This document shows, in pieces, positions 35,195-46,891 of a stretch of DNA of 64,000 nt. Numbering within the stretch: the first letter of the stretch is position 1; the number at the start of each line of letters is the position of its first letter. The notes below the pieces were generated by a model. That model did not search any database. It had not been told where the DNA came from and saw nothing but the letters and a program-made list of their open reading frames with translations. Origin of the DNA: Arctopsyche grandis (taxonomy: Eukaryota; Arthropoda; Insecta; Trichoptera; Hydropsychidae); assembly GCF_051622035.1 (NCBI RefSeq), contig NC_135360.1, positions 9,600,001 through 9,664,000 of the forward strand. The letters are read 5' to 3'. The translations under genes were made by a program, and so were the position numbers.

Positions 35195-35608
35195 TACCAA
35201 GAAAGCTTGACAGGAAGACCCCAATGCGCCTTCCTGGACAATTAATTACAAACAATGCAGCAATTTTTTTTTTATTATTACATAAATCACTGTATTTCCA
35301 AAAGCTGAAGAATATGAAGTAACAATTAATTTAATTAATTAATACAGAATTAATGGATTTTATATTTTATACATACTTTTTACAAATTATACTCACAATA
35401 AATACAGAATATTTGTGACAACAGGAAAGGATTTTTTTGGCAATTTGTGGAATCGTTTCAACAATGATCAGATAAAATTTGCAAACTCTAATAAGAAACG
35501 ATCGATTCAGAGTCACAAATATCCCCAAATCTAACCAGTAGTTTGGCGGATCGAACCCACATCACATGGTGCTAAACATACACGCTACCACTAAGCCAAA
35601 CTGCTGTT
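35195..35608 (-). repeat. tRNA-headed SINE, head type IV with CAGGAAGGCGCATTGGGG tail
   Basis: Minus strand: CAGCAGTTTGGCTTAGTGGT (A box), GGGTTCGATCCGCC (B box), CTGGTTAGATTTGGGGATAT, core GAATCGATCGTTTCTTATTA...CATTGTTGAAACGATTCC, and finally the tail CCAGGAAGGCGCATTGGGG shared with 9515. It shows a fourth head on the same core and a tail different from heads I-III. Confidence 0.8.
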
Positions 35609-35614
35609 TGCAAA

Positions 35615-35923
35615 CTGAATATATAATTTCGAAAGATACTTTGTATGTAAGTAAATATTGTTGGTTGGATAATGGTTGCGAACTTCGAAAACAAGTCAAA
35701 ATTTCCATGATGACATGGGGACGGGGGACGGGGGTGAAGGCCCGGGGGGCGCTGAGGGCATTCGCCGGAGGGGAACTTCGAAAATAAAACAGTTTCTATG
35801 ACGATTCGATATATTTTTTTTCGATGCAAATGAATAAAAAACAAATGAATATTTACAATTAGATTCGCCATGTTTAAGCTGTTTATATTACAAATACTAA
35901 GCGAAGCCGGCTAAAACAACTAG
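35615..35923 (+). mobile_element. non-autonomous Helitron with GC-rich insert
   Basis: Start GAATATATAATTTCGAAAGA matches 28198; end ATACTAAGCGAAGCCGGCTA...CAACTAG. Between them, 35715-35775 is a G-rich stretch (GGGGACGGGGGACGGGGGTG), foreign to the family, that resembles the GGCG-rich part of 15360-15400. The first base pair of the 5' end is changed. Confidence 0.7.
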
Positions 35924-36057
35924 TATATAATAATATCACATTTTATAGTAAATATGTATTATGTTGATTTTAATATTACTTTTTTTTTTATTAAAATTAA
36001 GTCGGAATTATTATATATTTCACGGCATTCAAATACAGAGTGGCATATTTAATATGA

Positions 36058-36532
36058 ACCACGGACGTAGCCTGGATTTTTTTAAGGGGGGGGGGCTGCA
36101 ATACAATTGTAGGTACCCCCCCCCCCCAAGAGATCTAAAAAATTAAACTTCTTTTCGTTCCAAATATCTTCGGAAAATTACACTTAGTGTATATAAATAT
36201 TAGGAACATTGAACAGAAATATTTATACCGAAAGTTCATACGACTAGAATATCAAGTTGAATAGAATAATCGATTTTTCGTTATATTTATGAATTTTTCG
36301 GACCAAATTATAAAATTAATTTTGCTATTTTTCGAAAAAAATTACGTCTGCAGCGTCTTAATACGTTTTTCTTGTTTATTCAATAAAATACGCGTGTTAA
36401 ATTCAAGGCGCAAATAATTCATTCACGATGGTGTGATATACCTTGAGATAATTCTCACAATTATAATATATTACTTTTCAATTTAGGGGGGTCTGGCGCC
36501 CCCACATACCCGCCCTGGTTACGGCCGTGGTA
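36058..36532. mobile_element. MITE with CCACGGMCGTARCC ends and G/C tracts
   Basis: Left end ACCACGGACGTAGCCTGG and right end read backwards ACCACGGCCGTAACCAGG are inverted repeats. Inside each arm is a run of G (GGGGGGGGGG at 36086; on the other side GGGGGCGCCAGACCCCCC). Similar GGCGTAGCC termini are common in hAT-type MITEs. Target duplication not clear. Confidence 0.6.
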
Positions 36533-39428
36533 TGTAAATATATTATAAACATATATATTGCAATGTATTTATAGATTTATTTGTTTAGACTGCGATCAAA
36601 TATGAGCATAAATGACGTGACGGGCACAACTTGGTTATTAATTCAACGATTTCGATCATTTATTTTTATTCATCTATGACTACCTATTTCGACCATCTCT
36701 TCAACCTAACCTAAACTATAATAATACATGTATGAACGATTAGGCTGGCATGCACGAATTGAATAATGGTTAAGTTGTCATATTGATATTATACGTGTAA
36801 CGCGGCGACCAACAGTTCATTGTGGCGCTCTTTGAAATAAACAATGTTGTAAACTGCCCAAGGAGTCTTATTTTACCGCTTATGCTTCCTCACAACCAGA
36901 TCCTACATCAGTAATAGATGAATCGATAAATATATTTTTGTGGTCATACGAAATACGAATAGAAATTTTGGGATCATACGAAAATTCGAAATTTTGACTA
37001 TTTTAACTCAAAATGAATCACTGATGACTAGTCACCGGACCCAGAAGGTGCCGCGTATTTTCAAAGGTTGTAAATGCATTGTTGAAGGTTTGCCGAACCT
37101 TTTTAACAAAGGATTTACAACAATGGAACAATGGATAGCACTGTGACTATCCTACCTCTTCTGATGACTTTTCATAGTTTAAAAAGATTTGTGTATTTAT
37201 TTTGCAGATAATTCAAATACCCTTTCACACTGAGACATAGTTACTGATGTTTAATTTTTTACATATCGGTTACTGATGTTTAATTTTATTTTATTTGAAG
37301 CATCTTATTCTGATATGTCAAATATTCTAATTAAATGATTGCATACAAATGATTAAGAAACTATGAATCAACTGTAAAAAGTTTTATTATCCTGTCTCAC
37401 TTTTTAAAATAGTAAAAATACCAGATGTTTCAATCAATTACATAATTATGATCACATTATATGCCTATTATTTTATTTTAATTAACGACGAAATGCTCAT
37501 TCAGAGCGTGCTACTTTGAATTATTAATACGTGTTAAATTATTCTCAATGGTTCGCTTTATTGAATTTAATTTAACGAGAAAAAAATAATAAATAGCTTT
37601 ATTAATGTGAGAAAATAATAACAGGTTAAAAATGTAACTAACCGCAACACGAATGCTTTCAAGTCACGAAATATCACACTGGAGTGCTGAATATTTTACA
37701 AAAAAAAAAAACTGGCATTTTTTATAGTATACACACATATACTTATTTATGCATACAAGCCGCAGACAAGGAGAAAAATCTTGTCAGACGCCTTTCTTTC
37801 TGAGATGAAAGTCAGAAGAAGGGACGAACTAATTAAAAGGTCGGCTTGTTGACTGAAAGTAAACAATTCTGACGTGATTCGCTCAAATTTCTTCCGGGCA
37901 AACCGTAGTATTCGCACAGTAGCATTGCGTATATTTGCACTGAAAACAAATAAAAAACAAACTTAGCATGTACGTATTGAACGTCTATTGAAAAAAAAAG
38001 TATTTATAGAAATCGAAATGACTCAAAAAAGTTCGGCCTTTCCCAATCAAATAACTTACATACCTTTAAAGTGACATTTTTGAAATGGGAAAAACCAGGA
38101 GATACGATAGTAGTTAACTGCAAAGTATATTTATAATCCCTTTGCGGGTTACTAATCCCTCATTCGTGGAAGTTGACATTCTAAGTTTAATACAACATTG
38201 TTAATGCCCGTACATATGTAACGCAGTATAGTGCAAAGGTACGGTGACCGACACTTCGCGGCAAAATCATCGAATAAAAATAACATTAAAAAAAATGTTA
38301 AATAAACGAAAATGCGGCGATAAAGAAGTGTAATGCGGAAAAAGTAATTACCAGATAAGGACTACAACCTCAAAAATATCACATTGTATCGAATGTCGGC
38401 AAACTTATCAGGTACTCGACCGGTGAGAAAAAGTCATTTTGAGAGTGGTTTCTTCCTAAAAAAAAGGTTTTAAAATATATCACTAATAATCCGCTTAGCA
38501 AACACTAATCTGCATTATAGCCTTGCCTTAAAGTTAAGTTTCGTCCGAAATACATTAATCGTTGTGGACGATGCATCCTTTCGGATCGCTAATTTGCAAT
38601 ACCGCACTAAACTGGAATTAATTCCGCGAATCGTGTGCAGAAATTTCACGCTCGAAATACCTGAGAATATGAATAAGACGTATGTTGGACCACCCATTTT
38701 ATGTTTGCAGTGATAAATAGCCGAGGCTCGCAATCTATAAAATCAACTAAAAAAGATCATCTGAAAATTCTTCATGTACCTATAGATATGTATTGTAGAT
38801 AGCGAAGTTGTAAAGATACCGCAAACTCGATCTGAGTTCAAACCTATTTCAGAAATTAACAGAAACCTATAATGATAGATTGATAGCCCATCAATCTTCA
38901 AAGTTGGACTGCCGAACTATCATGTACATATATATCTACACTGACACGTGTTAGACTTTTTTGCGAAAGATACGCAAAGCTTTAGATGAAGGGCAATGTG
39001 TGAGTTGCAAAAAAAAATTATGCCAGAAAGTTTTTCTATTGAATGTATGTATGTAAACAGTAGATTTCAACGCATAAGTAAAGCGAATTATAACAATTTC
39101 AGTTGTTACTGTCTGTTTACTTTAGCAAACGAGTACAAATATGTAGGTATATGTAAGTTACGCGACATGCCATTCGTTCTAAAATTTTCGTAAGAGGTTG
39201 TGTGATACTGTTGATTAGATGTATCTATAATATAAGAAGCTCATTAAAAAATAGACCAACGACTAAAGTGACCAATTTTCCAAGCTCTATGCAGTTCGTT
39301 ATGTAAGTTTGTTTTTGAAAAAGAAAGCTATCTATCAAAATTTTGGTCATTGATGATCTATAGATGTTAAGCTTTGCTCTTAAATGCTATTTTGCTGCAT
39401 AAGATTCATTCAAGTCGAATAAGTATAA
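36533..39428. other. AT-rich region with one long hairpin, no gene seen
   Basis: Besides the hairpin at 37067-37121, nothing was recognised. ORFs here (36940-37146, 38515-38733, 38996-39193) lack domains and splice support. Confidence 0.35.
37067..37121. ncRNA. miRNA-precursor-sized imperfect hairpin (candidate)
   Basis: GTTGTAAAT pairs with ATTTACAAC, TTGTT with AACAA, and AGGTT with AACCT around a TGCCG loop, giving a 55-base hairpin with two small internal bulges. This has the size and shape of a pre-miRNA but could equally be the centre of a decayed palindromic element. No known mature miRNA was recognised. Confidence 0.25.
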
Positions 39429-39760
39429 CCAGCAGCATAGCTCGGTGGCTGCGCTAATGCTAACCATCGAGAGGTTCCCGGGTTCAAGCCCTGGATTGAC
39501 CTCGATTGAAAATAATTTATTCGGAAGTATTTCTGTAGTGCTTCTGGTCAGACTGAATATTAGTGACGATCGATCGTTTCATATCAGAGTTTGTCAATTT
39601 ATCTAATTTCATTGTTGAAAAGGTTCCTCACAAAAATTGGCAAACTATGTATGTCACTATGTATGTCATCACTATTTGAATATGATTTCAAATTTATAAC
39701 CTATAAATTTATGTCGTTCAAGGGCAACCCGTAATGCCATCATGGAAACATATAATTTAA
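39429..39760 (+). repeat. tRNA-headed SINE, head type II, most complete
   Basis: CAGCAGCATAGCTCGGTGGC (A box), GAGAGGTTCCCGGGTTCAAG with B box GGTTCAAGCCC, spacer GATTGACCTCGATTGAAAAT...TTCTGTAGTGCT, TCTGGTCAGAC, core CGATCGATCGTTTCATATCA...CATTGTTGAAAAGGTTCC, tail ATCACTATTTGAATATGATT, ending near CCATCATGGAAA. Best reference copy for head II. Confidence 0.9.
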
Positions 39761-40034
39761 ATATATGAATAAGCAGAGATGGCGAAAGAGTAGTGTGGAG
39801 GAAGTCCAGATTTCAGTCCAAAAAACACTATTTCAGTTTGGCTTAATTCACAAATTTCTCTAACTACTTTTAATACAGTATGTCCAGAATCTTGGAAAGA
39901 CATAATAAACTTATAACAGACCACAAGTATTTTTAAATATTATAAAAAGCAAAAGCTTATATTTAATGTTTTGCAAAATATTCCTGAAATGAAGAAAAAT
40001 GGACTTACGCAAATTTCAAATATAACTAAATTAA

Positions 40035-40190
40035 ATCAGATAAGTTCGGCAAACTCTGATAAGAAAGATGGACCTGGAGTCACATACTAAATCCAAAGTC
40101 TGGCCAGCAACAGCGGACCAAGGCTCGAACCCGTGACCCCTCAGTTTTAACATGATACGCCAACCACTGAGCATGTTGTTGGTTAATATA
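40035..40190 (-). repeat. tRNA-headed SINE, head type I
   Basis: Minus strand: CATGCTCAGTGGTTGGCG (A box), GGGTCACGGGTTCGAGCCTT (B box), TGCTGGCCAGACTTTGGATT, GACTCCAGGTCCATC, then the start of the core. 3' part truncated at the phrase TTATCTGATTTAAT. Confidence 0.8.
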
Positions 40191-40779
40191 TAAAGAAAAT
40201 ACCAAGTACTTACGTTGTGCAATACGCAATTCTTACAAAATTTGTAACTTTCACCAAATTTAACTAAACATGATTCCCAGAAACTTGATACTTTGACACT
40301 AACCCTTTTATACCCAAGTTGTATATAACTGACATAAAATATTCCATTTAATAATTACCATCCTATTTCTAAACCGAGACGCTAGAACACGTCTAGAACA
40401 CATTTATTTATATTTATCTTCAATCAAATTTTATTTATTCCGACAACTGTAATGTTTATGTATGTAGATATACACACATAAAATCCAGTAACTTTGAAGT
40501 TTAAATTTGATAAACTTTCCAAGTTAAATAATCGATAGAATGAAACCAATTCCCAACACACACATACTTTGCACAAATTCGAGCCGTGAATTTGAATAGC
40601 TGAGAAGTTTCCTAGTCCAGGTAAACGAAATCAGATCGATCACATTCTGAAGGTGTTGACCCAACGACCACAAAAAACCGTTGATCCGAGATAAGATAAG
40701 TGAAACAGTTCAACCGCATACCTACGACCGAAAGAAAAAAAATAACATACATACATACATACATGGTAACCTTACTATT

Positions 40780-41040
40780 GTGTTACAACACAGAGGACAT
40801 CATAGAGCACCTGGAATTCGAAGAGCCCGTAATTAGAGGAGGTGACGTGTCTCCTTTCTTCGAGGGGTTGAAGACTTGAATGGACCGGTCGAAGCTCGTT
40901 TTGAATGGTTCGTTTTTGCATCCCATCCCATACGTTTCTTTCGGGTAGGAGTCCTGGTCTGACCAGGACCGGTTTCCCAGTCCAGACGGCGGCGGCCATC
41001 TGCCGCCAAGGGTGACCCTCCAGCACTACATGTGTGCATT
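40780..41040 (-). other. GC-rich block open in three minus-strand frames
   Basis: All three minus-strand frames stay open for 60-85 codons over 40775-41040, at a G+C content well above the flanks. One frame has a protein-like composition (DQDSYPKETYGMGCKNEPFK, then NPSKKGDTSPPLITGSS). No domain or splice junction was recognised. It may be an unplaced exon or just composition. Confidence 0.25.
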
Positions 41041-41592
41041 GAGTATTGGTACTTGGTACCTAGAGAGGATGGTGCATATCGTACATATGTAACATATTCC
41101 ATTTAACCATAAGCGACGATGGGCTTTCATCGATTGGACCAGTTCGACGAACTTTCGACTGGATGAATTTGAAAATAAGAATCGATTCAGTTCAAATCGG
41201 ACACAGAAGTTCTCAATTTGGTTCGCTCGCTTATTTTTCAGGTGGAGCATTCAGAATGAGAGGTGGAGTAAAGAAGAATACAATCAGGGGTTTCTTTATC
41301 TAATGCAATAAGATTGACAATCCAATAAATTGCTTAAAAACACTAATTATAAATTGAATCAATTACACAATTTGTTTTAAATATAAAATTCCAAGTAGTT
41401 AAATAAAATAATTTCCTATTTAATTGCATTCCTTTGAATAGATGAATTTTAAAACACCATTAAACTAAATTGATAATAATAAAATTGACAGACTAACTGA
41501 CTTATTTCCAAAGGACGATGATAGAGAAATCCTCTAACGAATCAAGAATTACCTGAATTTTGTAGGCATGTTTAACCTTTTCCACTCTGGAT

Positions 41593-41743
41593 CAGTGGCG
41601 TGCGGTGAAATTTTATTTTTTTGTCCAACAGCCTTACTTAATGTGCGCGAGCAGGATACGAGAGGAACAGGCTTGTATCCTGCATGAGCACATTAAGAAA
41701 GGCTGTATGACAAAAAGAAAGAAAATTTTACCGCACGCCACTG
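41593..41743. mobile_element. hAT MITE, 151 bp, exact 8-bp duplication
   Basis: Inverted ends CAGTGGCGTGCGGTGAAA and CAGTGGCGTGCGGTAAAA (right end read backwards), with the match continuing almost to the centre (AGCCTTACTTAATGTGC against AGCCTTTCTTAATGTGC). Flanked by CTCTGGAT at 41585-41592 and 41744-41751. Noncoding; needs a hAT transposase in trans. Confidence 0.93.
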
Positions 41744-41779
41744 CTCTGGATATACTTTTTAAATTATAATTTTCCATGA

Positions 41780-41935
41780 TGTCATTATCTATGGTATTAA
41801 GCTTGAAATCATATTCAAATAATGGTGACGTAGTGGGTAGAATGGTTTTGTCAATTGGATGAGGAACCGTTTCCACAACGAAATCAGATAAATTGACAAA
41901 TTTTGATAGGAAACGATTGACCCAGAGTAGAGCTG
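41780..41935 (-). repeat. SINE core and tail, headless
   Basis: Minus strand: TCAATCGTTTCCTATCAAAA...GATTTCGTTGTGGAAACGGT, then CCACTACGTCACCATTATTT and TTTCAAGCTTAATACCAT. 5' end truncated at CTCTACTCTGGG. Confidence 0.75.
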
Positions 41936-42157
41936 CCATACGTCCCGGTTTATAGATACATGTGTTCCCATGTCCATGAGTCAGTTGCCCAGGTATTATA
42001 TCTAGCAGTCAGTTAGTCAGACAAAAACAAGTACATGTGGGAATGAAAGGTGTAAGGGCGGCAGGGGGCCAAGGACAAGTGCGAATTAGTAGTCGGATAT
42101 GAGTCGCCAGATCTAATAACATGCTCATATCCAGAGATCTTCCACTATTGTCAACCT

Positions 42158-42677
42158 TTAAGAGGGCTGGACAGCAGCACCTTGTCCATACAAACGTACT
42201 ATACTTTTCCCTTCCTCAATTATGGCACTAGAGAAATTATTTTTTAATATGCTATGGATATCCACCATTGGGGTGCATCTATCGTTTTATTTTTTTGATT
42301 AATTATTTTTTATAGGACATAGGAGCCGCCAAACATCTATAAAATCGCCTCTTTTTTACACCCACGAAACGGGTCCAGCGTGCTTATTTAACGGTCGATT
42401 TAAAAAAAAAATACGCCGATAGATGCACAGAAAGTATCTTTCTCATACCGATGATGATTTTTTTTTTTAAATTGGTCCAGTTTTGGAGGTGAAAATAGTA
42501 GAATACGAAACCTCGATTTTGTCAATTTAAAATACGTTTTATCTGGTCGAAGCGCAACTGTCGCATTCACTCAATATATATATTGTCGCATTCACTCAAT
42601 ATATACATACACTCAATATATATATCGAAGAAAGGAACGGTAACAAAATTAAGGTTTCGGGTGTACAGCCTTCTTAA
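42158..42677 (-). mobile_element. piggyBac-like MITE copy A, TTAA-flanked
   Basis: Bounded by TTAA at both ends, with inverted repeats GAGGGCTGGACAGC and GAAGGCTGTACACC. It is the reverse-complement counterpart of 49843-50369; the two can be aligned nearly throughout (for example TGGATATCCACCATTGGGGT and AACCTTAATTTTGTTACCGT). A short tandem array of 'gtcgcattcactcaatatata' type units (20-base core TCGCATTCACTCAATATATA) sits at 42560-42625. No ORF of note. Orientation is assigned relative to copy B. Confidence 0.9.
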
Positions 42678-42898
42678 CCAACCTCTACCGACCTCTAGTC
42701 CACTATTGTGAACGTTTTTTGTGCTCCCTTGCTTTGTAGGATAATAGTAACAGACAATTAAATAGTTTAAATTACTCGCGAGCTAAGAATATTTAAATAA
42801 AACTGCAAGTTTGTCGATTGAAGTTTAAATCGTGAGTTTTTCAATTCTACCTTCTATCTTTCAATTCCCAAGCGGCATCGATAATTACGGCAGCTTAG

Positions 42899-43052
42899 AA
42901 TCACAAATATCCAAGTCTGACCAGCAGCACTACAAAAATTCTTCCAAATAAATTATTTTGAATCGAGGTCAATCCAGAGCTTGAACCCGGAACGCGGAAC
43001 CTCTCGGTGGTTAGCATTAACACAATCATCAAGCTACGCTGCTGGCTAAATG
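42899..43052 (-). repeat. tRNA-headed SINE, head type II, core truncated
   Basis: Minus strand: CAGCAGCGTAGCTTGATGAT...GCTAACCACCGAGAGGTTCC, GGGTTCAAGCTC, spacer TTCAAAATAATTTATTTGGA, TGCTGGTCAGACTTGGATAT. It stops at GTGATTC just before the core. Confidence 0.8.
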
Positions 43053-43124
43053 TTAAAATGAACAAAAAAAAACGTTTATAAAATAACATATGTACATACA
43101 TATACATGTAGATTTCAATGTGGG

Positions 43125-43252
43125 ATACCCAGCGAACCCAATCAGCAGGATTATAGAAATACTTCCGAATAAATTATTTTCAATCGAGGTCAACCCAGTG
43201 CTTGAACACCGGAACCTCTCGGGGTTAGCATTAACGCAACCACTGCTGGCTC
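43125..43252 (-). repeat. tRNA-headed SINE, head type II, short
   Basis: Minus strand: CAGCAGTGGTTGCGTTAATG, CCCGAGAGGTTCCGG, TGTTCAAGCACTGGGTTGAC, TTGAAAATAATTTATTCGGA, ending after TTCTATAATCCTGCTGATTG. Only head and spacer remain. It lies within 75 bp of the previous copy, in the same orientation. Confidence 0.75.
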
Positions 43253-43254
43253 AC

Positions 43255-44860
43255 CCTACTTGTGCCATTTGGTGGTAAAATGCGTGTACGCATAAGCGTA
43301 AGTCAAATCAACAAAGAATTAAAGTTATGTATACTCTTAAACTAAAAATGATCCAATCGCATCATCGTAATTAGCGAAGTGACACATAGAAAAGCTTTGT
43401 AAAAAGTATCACAGATCACGTTTCATGATTAACGAAATAAGAACTACAACACAAGTTCAAACATATGTACATATATGTAAATAACGAAACTACCGTAGTA
43501 ACCTGAAATTGATAACGAAGACCAAAAAGCACACAGTATAAGATTTAGGATTAGCTCTGAAAGAAATCTCATCAAAACTGATCTTCCTATACTGAAGTTT
43601 TTAATTTTCATTTCAATAATATTAAATAGCTTAAGGTTTGCTACTTGAAAACTTCTGTACAGTCATGCAAAGTTACTCTAAATATAGAAAAGTTCAAACT
43701 TACGTACATACATATATAAATTTTTCAGAACTCATTTAAAATTTATACAATACGTACTTCATGTCTTTAGTCACGTACTCTCCGAATCTCCGCTTACTAA
43801 AATAATCGACATACTGCATACATACATATTCTGATATACGGGACGAATTTCGTAACAAAATACGCAATCTTAATCCAAAGATTACGTGCTATGCTTGAAT
43901 TTCAAACTGTTCAAATAAAATGCACTCTTAGAAGTCAAATAAAGCTTTGTTGACTTTTCACCAAAACTTAAGTAAGATAAGCAAGCTACGATTTCGCGAG
44001 ATTTTTACCAAATTTCAAGGTAATTTTAAAAGTTAAGCTTCACACTTAGCTGTGAAACCGAATATAGCACAATATACATACATATGTAGGATACGACTTA
44101 TCACAAGGACAGCTTACATACATACATACATACATGTGTACATAGCAATACGTTAAATCCTCAATCATCCGAAACTGGATTCTATATACACAAATTTGAC
44201 CAATGTCACAATACACGTTTGCTTTTTCAAACGATTCGTTTTAACATTATTATCTAACACGGTAATCGAAATAAAAAAGTGTCGCCAAACAAGGAACGAG
44301 GTCGCTGTTAAAAAATTGCACAAAGCGAATTATTCAACGGATGTATCGCGAATCCATTACCATATTCGTCTGTTCGAATTGGACCGAATTTGCAGATTTT
44401 ATCGAGGAAGTATGTGTATGTTAATGTCTACGAATTTGTTATTGTGATTCGAGAGCGTCTAGACGAGAGCCGTTGTCTGAAACGTCGTGTTTGTTGTCAT
44501 GAGATTGCGCATGTAACGAAAATATCAGTCAAGGCCTCGGAGTCTGCGTTTTTTGCGATTAAACACAATACATAACCTAACCTAATATCCTTCCTGTTTG
44601 ATCTTTATCTGAAATTCCAAACACGAACCTTATCGAGGAGGTTAAACATGTAACGCGTGACAAACGCATACAACAATGTAACGAGATAGAAAATATCTGA
44701 TAAAAGAATTCACGCATGTAATTCTTATTCATATATCATCTTCCTAAGGTAAGATTGGAGTCAATGCGACTGCAACGTGGAATGTTGACAGCGTGGCTGG
44801 AAATTAGTGCAAATATGCGACACAACTAAATTTTATTAAGTAAATCTACGGTAAAACTAA
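43255..44860. other. no supported gene
   Basis: AT-rich with several ACATACAT/ATGTATGT tracts (43465, 43705, 44075, 44125). Plus-strand ORFs at 44196-44575 overlap in two frames and show no domain. Confidence 0.35.
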
Positions 44861-44871
44861 TGTACCATAAG

Positions 44872-45335
44872 CAGTGGCGTTGCTAGGGGTATTGTCACCT
44901 GGTGGGTGGTGGTGTCACCAAAAAAATATTTCTTATTAATTATTGATATTTGTTCATTGTTATGACTAGAGAAAAGCGCCAAAAAAAATCTAATTTCACA
45001 CGTTGTTTCTGGATTCCGTCTCCGTCTGACTAAATCAGTTAACCTTCTTACCTTTAGATACATACACTGATTTCTCAGGAATTCGAACAAAAGCCAATTA
45101 TTACTCATATTTAATGCTACATATAGCTGCACCAGACGGATTTCACGATAGCTGTTTAAATACAGAAAGCTGTATATATACAGAAAGCCGTATATATACA
45201 GAAATTGCAATGAGACGTGTAGCCGCTCGAGGACCGTCATACAACGAATATGTCGAATTGGCGTTTTTCAATTTGAACAATTTGGTGTCAGCCGGTGCAA
45301 ACCGCAATCTCCGCACGAGCCTAGTGACGTTACTG
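44872..45335. mobile_element. hAT-like MITE with CAGTGGCGTTGCTAGG end
   Basis: Left end CAGTGGCGTTGCTAGGGG; right end read backwards CAGTAACGTCACTAGGCT. Flanked by CCATAAG on both sides (44865-44871 and 45336-45342); an eighth base does not match. It contains a small tandem repeat (CTGTATATATACAGAAAGC type, 45160-45200). Confidence 0.65.
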
Positions 45336-45409
45336 CCATAAGATCAAGATGAGCAGACATCCCTTACTCAGAGGGTATATTTATTATATTTTTTTTACAT
45401 TTTATTCGT

Positions 45410-45595
45410 CAAGATAATTGGCAAACTCTAAAAAGGGAGCGACTTGGAGTCACAAATATCCAAGTCTAACCAGCAGTACTACAGATTATACTCGGAATAG
45501 ATTATTTTCAATCAAAGTCGACCTACGGGATCGATCCCGGCAATCTCTTTATGTGGTTAGCATTAACACAACCACGAGGTATGCTGTTGGCTATT
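45410..45595 (-). repeat. tRNA-headed SINE, head type II
   Basis: Minus strand: GCCAACAGCATACCTCGTGG, GCTAACCACATAAAGAGATT, a diverged B box GGGATCGATCCC, spacer TTGAAAATAATCTATTCCGA, TGCTGGTTAGACTTGGATAT, and the core start GACTCCAAGTCGCTCCC...AGTTTGCCAATTATC. Confidence 0.8.
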
Positions 45596-45719
45596 GAAAT
45601 ATATCGTGCATCCCCGTACAATAAAAGTGGAGAGCAGTTTAGGACTGGAGATAATACGAAACAAAATATAACAAAAAGAAAAATAACAAAAATAAAACGA
45701 AGTTTCTTTCTGTGTTCCG

Positions 45720-46090
45720 ATTCAGGACTCTGAACTCTGAAGAGCTCACCGAATTTGTTTATCTGGGTACATTGGTCTCAAAAGGTGGAAGCTATTAAGC
45801 ATATATTCGAAGTGGAATTGGAAATTGCAAAACTAACATTGACTGGTCTGACGAAGATATGGAAGAGCCGGTCCATTCTGGAGAAAGCGAAGACCCATCT
45901 GGTGAGATCCTTAGTGTACTAGATCGTAGTATATGGAGTTGAGACTTGAAAGTTGAAGAGGAAGGAGAGAAACAACATGAAATGTGGCACTGAAGGCAAA
46001 TTCTCCACGGGACTGGGAAGAGTGGAGTTGATTCGTCCATCAGGTCTGCGGGACCATGGGACCGTGATGCTCTGTGTTGAGCAAACGAGT
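45720..46090 (+). pseudogene. LINE reverse-transcriptase fragment, decayed
   Basis: The plus strand reads EELTEFVYLGTLVSKGGSY, then after a stop and frameshifts IGIAKL-TLTGLTKIWKSRS and THLVRSL, VVYGVET and KLKRKERNNMKC. FVYLGS.VS, the T-K..L..S block and YG.ETW are in the order seen downstream of the RT palm in LINE ORF2 proteins. It is probably the section just upstream of the C-terminus seen at 19545. Not functional. Confidence 0.75.
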
Positions 46091-46571
46091 AAAGACTACA
46101 ATATGTATTACAATGAGACAGAATTTTCTGAAAATATTTTATATATACATATTGCACAAGAATGACCTACCACTACCAAGATTAAACTTATTAAAAACTT
46201 ACACATACTCAAATGTGGACAGATTATGCATAAGCTTGTCTCGCATCAACGCACTGAGATGATTATAATATTTATCAAATTTATACAGTCGGTGTAAACA
46301 AGCCGTCACATCTGCTCGTCGTATAGTTCGGCCTAGATTTTCCGAACGTATTCCTGCATATTATTAAACGGGTCATTAAGCACAAACAAGTTTCAATTAA
46401 TGCACGGTAAATTGTGAACTAAACAACGGCCATTGTTACAACACTATATACAATAACACGCCAATTGACGAATATTTATAATAATGAAATTACATGTAGT
46501 TACCCACACGTTAGCAACCAAAGGTTGGTTCCCGAAGCATATGGCATAAAAGATTCTATGGAGGCGGCTAA

Positions 46572-46891
46572 GGGTGAAAACACACTGAGTGGTATACGAC
46601 GTCACGTGTCTTTGGCTTCCCACTGTGTACGTGCAGAATGCATATATTTGAGAGGTCGCACGTGTATGAATATCCATATGAAACTGACAAGTTTCTCCTA
46701 CATTTCTTCAAATATGGCATTCATCGTTATCGATCACTGTCAAGCAAGGATAAAATATCACCGAAAACAGTCCAGGGGGTGATTTTTGGGACTGTGTAAC
46801 ATGAATATGGGCTAGAAGTGCTACGTTTTTTCGCATGTTTAAAAGTATCTAAAAAAAAAAGTACCGCGTACCACTCAGTGTGTTTTCGCCC
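46572..46891. mobile_element. Harbinger-like MITE, TAA target duplication
   Basis: Ends GGGTGAAAACACACTGAGTG and (read backwards) GGGCGAAAACACACTGAGTG, flanked by TAA at 46569-46571 and 46892-46894. The interior (46685-46790, minus orientation) repeats the GATCGATAACGATGAATGCC...TTCTCC-type sequence of the 11509 element although the terminal repeats differ. Confidence 0.8.

Noticed and set aside
36533..39428. Coding exons in the quiet central region
   Set aside because: ORFs are short, AT-driven, without domains or paired splice sites.
39429..39500. Functional tRNA gene
   Set aside because: A and B boxes are present, but there is no acceptor-stem pairing and the sequence continues into a SINE body.
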